Below, in pieces: positions 1 through 7,300 of a DNA stretch of 34,286 nucleotides. The translations under genes were made by a program, and so were the position numbers. A model generated the notes under the pieces. It was not told the DNA's origin. It made no database searches and worked only from the letters and a program-made list of their open reading frames with translations. The stretch comes from Sedimentisphaerales bacterium (GTDB taxonomy: Bacteria; Planctomycetota; Phycisphaerae; Sedimentisphaerales; Anaerobacaceae), in assembly GCA_016936075.1 (NCBI GenBank), contig JAFGPS010000206.1, forward strand, positions 1 through 34,286. Direction: 5' to 3'. Position 1 is the first letter of the stretch. Each line of letters opens with the position of its first letter.

Positions 1-73
1 AAGAGTTTATTGTAAGATTGATGTTTTATAAATAACGCAATACCAGTTATTAAAATAGCTGGTGTAATGTGAA

Positions 74-120
74 AAAGACCCCTGTTTACTTATAATCTGA
101 GCACAGGGGTCTTTCTTTTT
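74..120 (+). terminator. Rho-independent terminator of an upstream gene
   Basis: A perfect 12-bp stem (AAAGACCCCTGT at 74-85 pairing with ACAGGGGTCTTT at 103-114) encloses a 17-base loop and is followed by CTTTTT. This is a classical intrinsic terminator for plus-strand transcription arriving from left of the window. No gene is recognisable in bases 1-73. Confidence 0.8.
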
Positions 121-302
121 ATTTTCGTACTTATTATTATGGGACTTATTGTAAATAATATTAATCAGCTTCGAGTATTTTTTTAAGTTATATTCTATAT
201 CCAAACCGAATATATTCATAAGTAGCACAAAATATAATTTGACCTGAGAGTGCTAATCTGGGATTATACTTTGGAAATAAAACAAAATTATTACAATTTT
301 CA
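121..302. other. AT-rich intergenic region, nothing recognised
   Basis: This AT-rich stretch lies between the left terminator and the ECF promoter. A 73-codon open frame on the minus strand (7-228) runs through the terminator hairpin and has no family resemblance, so I do not call it a gene. A weak TTGACC (239-244) and TATACT (265-270) are 20 bp apart, too far for a good sigma-70 promoter. Confidence 0.5.
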
Positions 303-330
303 GGAACTTGTCATGGCGATTTTAATCTAA
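303..330 (+). promoter_or_regulatory. ECF (RpoE-type) promoter of the sigma/anti-sigma operon
   Basis: GGAACTT at 303-309 and TCTAA at 326-330 are separated by exactly 16 bp. This matches the RpoE-type ECF consensus and suggests the sigma factor transcribes its own gene. The expected transcription start (about 336-338) falls inside the AAGGAG (333-338) that would serve the GTG start at 346. Either the leader is very short or the ATG at 409 is also used. Confidence 0.65.
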
Positions 331-345
331 ATAAGGAGAAGGCTT

Positions 346-1020
346 GTGACAGAAGCCGCGAAAATAGAATTTCGGTACGATCGTATAGCTAATGAGTGTC
401 TCAGCATGGATGATACCAGCTTGGTAAGAAAATGTCAGCATGGCGATTCTGACGCTATGGAACAGCTTATTCTCAAGTATCAGAATCGTATTTATAACGT
501 AATTTTGAAAATTTGTGCTGATCCTGATGATGCTTCGGAACTAACACAGGAAACTTTTGTCAAAGTAATAGAAAACATTGATAAATTTCAGGGCAAAAGC
601 CGTTTTTATACATGGGCTTTTCGAATAGCCGTAAATCTGACGTTGAATTATCGTAAGAAGAATTCGAAGTATGACATCAGCTCTTTGGATGCTGAAAAAG
701 AATATGAAGAGGCCCAGACAACCCAGGCAATGAAGGAGTTTTTGAAAGATGACAATTCACCAGACCCTGTGGAGGTCGCTCAAAACAAAGAATTATGTGA
801 TTTAACTATAAAAGCTCTTTTGCAATTAGATGAACCGCAAAAAGCGGTAGTTGTTTTACGCGATATTGAAGGAATGAATTATGCCCAGATTGCTGAAGTT
901 TTAGATATCGAACTGGGTACCGTTAGGAGTAGATTAAGTAGGGCACGGGGCAGGCTGAGAGAAATTTTGGAGGCCGGATGCAATGACAGAAGAAATGAAA
1001 ATAGAAGAATTGCTGAATAG
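346..1020 (+). CDS. RNA polymerase sigma factor, ECF/sigma-70 family
   Basis: This is an ECF-type sigma factor that directs RNA polymerase to a stress or envelope regulon. Region 2 spans about residues 24-106, with the typical LTQETFVKV stretch and the FYTWAFRIAVNL segment. Region 4 spans about 150-210, with a helix-turn-helix in NYAQIAEVLDIELGTVRSRL. The linker between them (about 107-149) is acidic and longer than in minimal ECFs. The GTG start at 346 has AAGGAG seven bases upstream. The ATG at 409 (residue 22) sits exactly where region 2 begins and would fit the promoter spacing better. The stop lies inside the next gene (38-nt overlap), so the anti-sigma factor is probably translationally coupled. 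The specific regulon cannot be read from sequence. Confidence 0.93.
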   Translation: MTEAAKIEFRYDRIANECLSMDDTSLVRKCQHGDSDAMEQLILKYQNRIYNVILKICADPDDASELTQETFVKVIENIDKFQGKSRFYTWAFRIAVNLTLNYRKKNSKYDISSLDAEKEYEEAQTTQAMKEFLKDDNSPDPVEVAQNKELCDLTIKALLQLDEPQKAVVVLRDIEGMNYAQIAEVLDIELGTVRSRLSRARGRLREILEAGCNDRRNENRRIAE

Positions 1021-1900
1021 TTATATTGATGGTGAGCTTTCCGTAAGGGAAAGAACCGAGGTCAAACGTATGATATCGAATGATCCTAACATCGCCGTGC
1101 GTTTGAGAAAGCTGCAAAAATGTAAAACATTAGTAAGTGCGTTACCAGTTGCTCAAGCTCCTTCTAATATAGTGGAAAACGTTCGAGCGTCACTTGAGCA
1201 GAAGAACCTGATACAGGAGAAAGCTCCTGTTCGTATATCAGATTATAGAGAAGTAAAAACAAGCCGCAGGATTTTTGCCGCAGCCGCTATGTTCTCGTTA
1301 ACTGCTTTACTGGTGGTTGTTATTAATATGCTCATGCCTACTCAATTAGGTAATCAAAATGGTAAATTAGTATCAGCAAACATTAGATTAAGCGGTAAGC
1401 TTGAACTGAAAGCAAATGATTTGCTCGGTGTACAATCTGTTATTAGTAATGCGATTGAAAACAGCGGATTCCCAGATTATAAAAATCCGCAAAAGGACTC
1501 TAATAGACGTATCTATACCTTGAATTGCAGTAGGGAAGGATTAAGCAAAATACTAACTGATTTGGAAGGTAACTGGGATAAGATTTCTTCTGCTAAGCTT
1601 TTGCTTGATACTGAAAATTTCGGTGAAAGTGTGGAAGTTGCATCAGTGACACCATCACAGATTTCAGCAATTGTAAACCAGGTGGATAATGACCAGTCAA
1701 TTAAGGTTGCTCGAGATATTTCGTTTGTAAATAATTTGAATGATATTTTAAATGATAGTAGTATTATTGCTTCTGGTAGTCATGTGAACTCGGACCTGTT
1801 TAGAGTTCCTCAACCTGTACTGGTTAGTAGAAATTATTCGTTACTCCAGCAGGATAACGGAGAAAAAACTATTCAATTAAGGATAATTCTCAGCAGGTAA
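983..1900 (+). CDS. Membrane-anchored anti-sigma factor
   Basis: This is the predicted partner of the upstream sigma factor. The N-terminal cytoplasmic part (residues 1-95) has the usual anti-sigma pattern, a short helix followed by DGELS..ER..V...I..DP and a basic helix, but lacks the H-x3-C-x2-C zinc motif. A single transmembrane helix lies at about 97-117. The remaining 188 residues would be periplasmic and are not recognised; they may be the signal-sensing part. The start at ATG 983 is supported by TTGGAGG just upstream and by the overlap with the sigma gene. Such proteins hold their sigma at the membrane until a signal triggers release or proteolysis; that role here is inferred from position and N-terminus. 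Confidence 0.82.
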   Translation: MTEEMKIEELLNSYIDGELSVRERTEVKRMISNDPNIAVRLRKLQKCKTLVSALPVAQAPSNIVENVRASLEQKNLIQEKAPVRISDYREVKTSRRIFAAAAMFSLTALLVVVINMLMPTQLGNQNGKLVSANIRLSGKLELKANDLLGVQSVISNAIENSGFPDYKNPQKDSNRRIYTLNCSREGLSKILTDLEGNWDKISSAKLLLDTENFGESVEVASVTPSQISAIVNQVDNDQSIKVARDISFVNNLNDILNDSSIIASGSHVNSDLFRVPQPVLVSRNYSLLQQDNGEKTIQLRIILSR

Positions 1901-1902
1901 GG

Positions 1903-2442
1903 ATGCTTGAAATAGAAAATTGCTCTTTAGTTGTAGTTGATGTACAGGGTAAGCTCGCCCAGATAATGTATGAGAAAGAAGTTCTCTTTAAAAACATTCA
2001 AATTCTCATTAAAGCCGCAAATATATTAAATATTCCCATTCTCTGGTGCCAGCAGGTTCCTAAGGCACTTGGCCCGACAATTCCTGAAATATCTGAGCTT
2101 TTACCAGATGTTGAACCGATAAATAAAGCTTCGTTCAGTTGCTGCAGCGAAGAACAATTCAATAATAAACTGAATAAGTTGAACGTAGAACAGGTTCTAA
2201 TTTGTGGTATAGAAACTCATATCTGTGTTTATCAGACTGCTCTTGATTTGCACAAGAAAGGTTTTGATGTAAATGTTGTTGCCGATGCTGTTTCATCGAG
2301 AACTCTTGAAAACAAAACAATCGCACTTGAGCGAATGGCTCACGAAAGTTGCAAAATCGGCAGTGTAGAAATGGCTCTTTTTGAGTTATTGAAAACCGCA
2401 GAACATCCTAATTTCAAAGAAATAGCAAGACTTATTAAGTAG
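1903..2442 (+). CDS. Isochorismatase-family cysteine hydrolase
   Basis: This is a 179-residue cysteine hydrolase of the isochorismatase/nicotinamidase fold. The catalytic triad is visible: Asp13 in VVDVQGKL, Lys75 in INKASFSC and Cys108 in CGIETHICVYQTALDL, with the usual cis-peptide ETH stretch before the cysteine. Length and motifs fit the YcaC-like single-domain group, so the substrate is probably a small amide or ester but cannot be named. The start lies two bases after the anti-sigma stop, so it is the third gene of the ECF operon and presumably an ECF target. It ends tail-to-tail with the next gene (8-bp overlap of the coding ends). Confidence 0.9.
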   Translation: MLEIENCSLVVVDVQGKLAQIMYEKEVLFKNIQILIKAANILNIPILWCQQVPKALGPTIPEISELLPDVEPINKASFSCCSEEQFNNKLNKLNVEQVLICGIETHICVYQTALDLHKKGFDVNVVADAVSSRTLENKTIALERMAHESCKIGSVEMALFELLKTAEHPNFKEIARLIK

Positions 2443-3139
2443 TCATAGCCAAACTGATTGTTTTCTGTAGATAACGATAAACTGGTCCGAGCATATCAAA
2501 TCCTTTTTTAAGGTCACTAACCAATTTTCTACTGAAAAGAGCCTTATCAATTTTCCTTTCGCAAACCAGGTACATGCTCTTTTTCTGGTACCAGTCCTGG
2601 ATTTCTTTAGGTTTTGAATTATCAATTATTCTCTTATAATTTTCGCCTTTAAGTTCAAATGTTTTTTGTTTGGAATAAAATGAAATCGCTTTCAGAAATT
2701 CTTCCGGATTCTCGTCTATCTGCTCTCGAAATTTACTCATAATAGCCGGAGCGGCGTCATAAAATCCCATTCCAAAGTGATACCAGTCTTTGTACACTTC
2801 AAAGAAGTATGCGCATCCCTGTGTTGACCATTCTTTCTTTTGTCTTTTAAATACAATCCAGAAGTTACTCCTGTATGGCGTTTTGTCTTTTGAAAAACGT
2901 GTGTCACGATACATTCTTGATATAGTCTTGTTTATGGATGGCGCAATTTCGAATCGTGGATCAATATCAAGCATGAAATCGCCCAATTCATTGACAAGGC
3001 TTCGCGTAGGTTCCAGCACAAAATTTTTGTAATCATTTTTGTGTTTCTCGAACCACTGTTTGTTGTTGTTCTTTTCAAGAGATTTGAGGAATTTCAATGT
3101 AGCAGGGCAATAGCCGGCAAATTTATTTTCTTCTTCCAT
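2435..3139 (-). CDS. DUF2461 family protein
   Basis: This matches the DUF2461 (TIGR02453) family. Recognisable segments are the N-terminal FLKSLEKNNNKQWFEKHK helix, the SRMYRDTRFSKDKTPYR core and the AYFFEVYKDWYHFGMGFYD strand region. At 234 residues it is the usual full length. The family is widespread in bacteria and has no established biochemical role. It is probably cytoplasmic, with no signal peptide. The next minus-strand gene upstream (NTF2-like) ends 18 bp before its start, so the two may be co-transcribed. Confidence 0.88.
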   Translation of the reverse strand: MEEENKFAGYCPATLKFLKSLEKNNNKQWFEKHKNDYKNFVLEPTRSLVNELGDFMLDIDPRFEIAPSINKTISRMYRDTRFSKDKTPYRSNFWIVFKRQKKEWSTQGCAYFFEVYKDWYHFGMGFYDAAPAIMSKFREQIDENPEEFLKAISFYSKQKTFELKGENYKRIIDNSKPKEIQDWYQKKSMYLVCERKIDKALFSRKLVSDLKKGFDMLGPVYRYLQKTISLAMTT

Positions 3140-3157
3140 TCAGACACCAACTATTTT

Positions 3158-3643
3158 TTAACGCATACTTGAAGAAGATCTATGGGCGTTAATAACTTTC
3201 CACTGCCCATCACGAAAAGCATAAACGATACTTTCTACAAAATCTACCTCGATTTTTAAGTCGCCGGAGAATGTAGCCGTTGTCGTGCCGCTGCCTGTCA
3301 AAACCGCCGCAGTCTGAGAAATAACGATTACGTTTATATGTTTATAATTGTAGGATATAGCTTTTATTGCTTCAAGACCTTGCTTTGTGTTTTCATAAGC
3401 TTCTTTTCGGGTTGGACGTAATTCTCCATTTTCGATAATAACATCATTTACATCAAGCACGTATTTAAAGAGTTCATCCGCATTGAGGCTTTCCGCGGCC
3501 TTTTGCATATTTTTATGAACTTTGAGAATGTCGTTTTCAATAGCTTTCTGTTGTGCGGGCGAAATACCACTTTGATTTGAGTTAGCGGCCCATAAAATTG
3601 AAATGAATGTTAAAACAATAATGAGCGAAACAATCTTTTTCAT
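3158..3643 (-). CDS. Secreted NTF2-like (SnoaL/DUF4440-type) protein
   Basis: A 161-residue exported protein. Residues 1-20 form a signal peptide (MKKIVSLIIVLTFISILWAA). The rest has the NTF2-like pattern: an N-terminal helix pair with the dimerising AAESLNADELFKYV segment, then strands ending in FVESIVYAFRDGQWKVINAH. The family covers small binding or enzymatic cone folds, and the ligand cannot be predicted. The ATG at 3643 has a clear AAGGAG. Its promoter must lie in 3644-3760, divergent from the BlaI gene. Confidence 0.78.
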   Translation of the reverse strand: MKKIVSLIIVLTFISILWAANSNQSGISPAQQKAIENDILKVHKNMQKAAESLNADELFKYVLDVNDVIIENGELRPTRKEAYENTKQGLEAIKAISYNYKHINVIVISQTAAVLTGSGTTTATFSGDLKIEVDFVESIVYAFRDGQWKVINAHRSSSSMR

Positions 3644-3772
3644 AAATACTCCTTGTAAAATAATTAAAACACTATCCTACTATTTTTTACTTATTTTCAA
3701 AGATATTTTATTCCAGATATTCATAGTATTTGTATAAATGAGAAAAAATTTAAAAAAATTTAAATATTTTTG

Positions 3773-3802
3773 TTGACATGTTCGACATATATAGAATACT
3801 AT
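3773..3802 (+). promoter_or_regulatory. Sigma-70 promoter of the blaI-like/M56 pair
   Basis: A perfect TTGACA (3773-3778) is followed after 18 bp by TACTAT (3797-3802), a 4/6 match to TATAAT. GGAGGT at 3820-3825 follows and is correctly placed for the ATG at 3834. The -10 lies inside the candidate repressor-binding site. Confidence 0.6.
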
Positions 3803-3818
3803 CTATTTATATAGAATA
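3788..3818 (+). promoter_or_regulatory. Candidate BlaI-type operator (direct repeat plus dyad)
   Basis: The 11-mer TATATAGAATA occurs twice, at 3788-3798 and 3808-3818, exactly 20 bp apart (about two helical turns). Between and overlapping them is a dyad ATAGA-N6-TCTAT at 3791-3806 covering the -10 box. BlaI/MecI-family dimers bind dyads over their own promoters, so autorepression is the natural inference. The sequence is not the staphylococcal TACA/TGTA operator. Confidence 0.5.
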
Positions 3819-3833
3819 TGGAGGTATTTGATT

Positions 3834-4277
3834 ATGTCAGAATCGTTAGAAAAACAAAAATTAAAACCGAATAAGCGAAAAGTAGAGATGACCGAAGTCG
3901 AGTGGGAAATAATGCGAATCGTATGGGATAAGGAACCTTGTGCCGCTGGTACGGTGCAGGAAGAGCTTGCACGTCTCAAGAAACTTCATAGCGGCTCTCC
4001 AGGCAAAGCTTACAGTACCATAAAGACCACAATGGACAGAATGGTCGAAAAAGGATTCCTGCAAATAGAAAAAGTACGCAACCTTCAGCTATTTAAATCC
4101 TGCATAAGTGAAGTAGATGCAAAGCACCGTGAGTTCAGGAAAATGCTCAAACGTGCTTTTGATGGCGCTTTAACTCCGATGATGCAGTTTTTGATTGAGC
4201 ATGAGGGCATTTCAAAAGATGAAGCATCTCAACTTCGTGAGCTTGTTCAAAGAAGTGAGGAAAAAAGCGAAAAATAA
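3834..4277 (+). CDS. BlaI/MecI/CopY-family transcriptional repressor
   Basis: A 147-residue winged-helix repressor of the BlaI/MecI type. Residues 18-35 (MTEVEWEIMRIVWDKEP) are the signature first helix, and YSTIKTTMDRMVEKGFL (60-76) is the recognition-helix and wing-start motif. The C-terminal half is helical and charged, as expected for dimerisation. A TTG six bases upstream (3828) is in frame, but GGAGGT ends only two bases before it and eight before the ATG, so the ATG at 3834 is the better start. In the known systems the partner M56 protease triggers cleavage of this repressor. The gene 30 bp downstream is such a protease, so the pair is probably a signal-responsive switch. Confidence 0.92.
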   Translation: MSESLEKQKLKPNKRKVEMTEVEWEIMRIVWDKEPCAAGTVQEELARLKKLHSGSPGKAYSTIKTTMDRMVEKGFLQIEKVRNLQLFKSCISEVDAKHREFRKMLKRAFDGALTPMMQFLIEHEGISKDEASQLRELVQRSEEKSEK

Positions 4278-4307
4278 AGATAAGGTATTAGTTTCGGGAG
4301 AGTAAAA

Positions 4308-7300
4308 ATGAATAACATAATTGATAATATCATAAAGATGTTGAATAACGCAGGTCGAGGATTCTGCGATTTTTCATTAACAATGTTTGTTCAGGTAAGT
4401 GTTCTGATTGTTGTATTGCTTATTATTGATATTCTAATTCGCAAACGTGTTCGAGCTACATTTCGCTACTGGATATGGATGCTCGTTTTCATTAAGCTGA
4501 TTTTGCCGCCTGCATTATCATTACCTACGGGTATTGGTAACTGGTTCGGGGAATATTTTGTAGTCAATTCAGCAGATTTTGATAGACAGGTACAAAACAT
4601 AAATTCTGCTCCGGAAATATCTATAGAGCCTTTTGATTCTGAAATGCCTGTAATTGCCGAGTTTTCACCGCAATTTTCAGAATTGACTGAAATCGATACT
4701 ATTCCACAAGCTTCTGAATTAGCGAAAACAAACACATCCATCGAGCCTGCTATTTCAAACGCAAGTTCTATGACATGGCAGGGCGGCATATTCCTGATTT
4801 GGCTTGTTGGTGTACTTGTTTTATCTGTTTTGCTTATTCAGCGAATATTTTTTGTTAAAGGACTTATCGCACAAAGTGAACCTGCAAAGAACAGATTACT
4901 TGAAACATTAGAAGAATGCTCGAAGCAGCTTGGCATTAATAAAACTATTCAAATGAAATTATCTCATAACGCATCAAGTCCGGCGGTATGCGGCTTATTC
5001 AAACCGGTAATTTTAATACCTACAAACATTCTCAATAAAATTTCACATAAGCAATTTAAAGTGATTCTTATTCACGAATTATCTCATATCAAAAGAGCCG
5101 ATCTTTGGACAAATTGTGTTCAAACATTTTTGCAGATTCTTTATTTCTATAATCCTCTTCTTTGGTTTGCAAATTCGATAGTGCGCAGAATTCGCGAGCA
5201 GGCCGTAGATGAAATGGTTCTTGTATCTCTTGGTGCGGACTTCGGTGAGCTCAGTCGAACCGAGGCAAAAAGCTACACTAATACTTTAATTGATGTAGCT
5301 GAAATGGCATTTTCCAGACCTGCTTTAAGTTTGAGATTGGTCGGAGTAGTAGAATCTAAAAAGGCTCTTTCTGAACGAATCAAACTAATTCTTAGCCGCC
5401 CATTTCCAAAAACAGCAAAGCTCGGCATTTTGGGTATGGTTGTAATTGTTTTAGCAGCATTTATTCTGTTGCCAATGGCAAAAGCAGATAAAATAAGTGA
5501 GACAAATGATACTTTTATTGCTGCAATGCCAAATGATGTGACTGTTGAGTTGTTAGGTCTTAATTATATACCAGTTAAAGATAAAATGTGGTGGAAATCT
5601 GATGGTTCACCATTACAGCAAGTGCCTTATGATAAAGTTGATATTGATCCAAGCCGGGATCCCAACAATGATGACTTTATATATTACACGATAGCTATGC
5701 AATTTGATGGCAGGCAGCCGGATGACTTAGGATTGATTAAGTGGGAATTTAGCGGAGCAGAGCCGCATGCAGGTTCTTCGAATGGATATAAAAATGGTAA
5801 AATTGTATATGATGAGAATATTCATGCCGGGTACGCAAGATTTCCAAAAGATGTCGAAAAGACAACATTAAAACTCGGGATTACCGAAAAAGAATGGAAA
5901 ACAATTTTTTCAGGAAGACATTTAGGTTTTTATGAAAATGGTAAGGATTCAGCTAATGTAAGTTTCGCACAAAGTACGGGTGGTCCGTTTGGTGTTTCTC
6001 CAGGCGAAAAAGGTGTACATATCGAAATCGTATATAATATAACGGATAGTGATTTTCGTGTAATAGCAGTGGATAAAGCAGGCAAGATTCACTATTCGAG
6101 ACGCTCTGGTTCTGGTGGTACTGAAAATCTTCGTAAGACAACAGCAGGTTTTCCTGATTTGTCGCATGAACAACTCGATGAGTTTCGTTTTCAGGTCCGT
6201 GGTTATGACTGGATCGAGTTTAAGGATATTTCATTACGGCCTGATGAAGAGGTTGCGGCTTTGTTTGAGCAGAACGAGGAGCGAAGGAATCGTGAGCTTG
6301 AACAATGGTTTGGTCAAGGTCAAACACGCCGGATACGAGAACAGATACTTATTCTAAGAGAGTGTGAGATTTTCAAGGAAATGGAGAAATGGACATCGGC
6401 TATAAGAGAACTGGTGTCAATCGGAAAGCCTGCGGTACCGGATTTATTGGAAGAGCTGAAGCGAACCGACAACAAATCCGCAAAAAGCACCATTGCTTTT
6501 ACCCTTAGGGCGATTGGTGATTCAGATGCCGTGCCGGTCTTAATTGAGGTATTGGGAAAATCAAAATATAAAGGATCGTATGCTGTTTCTGTCAATGATG
6601 ATACACTTCTTCAATTTATGAAGAATAATCAGCGTCAACCATCAACAGGTGGTTCATTGTTTACTATTGGATGTCCCGTTATAGAGATTACAGCGGCTCT
6701 TGAAAAAATTACTGGACATACAGAAGGCCATGAGCACTTTATTACCAAGGCTTTAAATGAACTTGGCATGGATGCGGAATATGAAGTTGTAGAAAAACGT
6801 AATCAGGAGATAATACAGGATGTTGCTAACCGCTGGCAGAACTGGTGGCAAGAAAATAAAGATATAGGAGTGTCACAAAATTACCCGAATAATTCTTTTT
6901 TAACTACTTTATCTAACGGTATAAGTGTTGAATTGGTTGGTACTTGTCAATATACAGATGAAGGAGTTTTTTGTTACAGGTCTGATGGTAAGCCGCTTGG
7001 AAGAAATCTGACAATTTCAAAATGGAATAAAAATCCACAAGCGGGCGATACCGGTATAATATTTAACGTGGCCGGACCTGAAGAAAGAAAACTGTCGTAC
7101 GATAGTTTTGAAGGAGCTGATGGCTGGGAAGGTTCCTGTGATGTTCTTGATGAAAATAAAGAAAAAATCGAAGGATATGTAGCTGTTCTGACAAAATTTG
7201 ATAAGAACCGCAATACAACTAAAATCCGACTTGGAGCCGCTACTGATGCATGGAAAACAATAGCAAGGCATGACGGCAAGTCAATTAAAATTGATAATGG

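Noticed and set aside
7-228. 73-codon minus-strand frame
   Set aside because: It runs through the terminator hairpin, has low-complexity content and no ribosome-binding site or family resemblance.
3828-3833. TTG start for the BlaI-type gene
   Set aside because: GGAGGT ends two bases before this TTG but eight before the ATG at 3834, the normal spacing.
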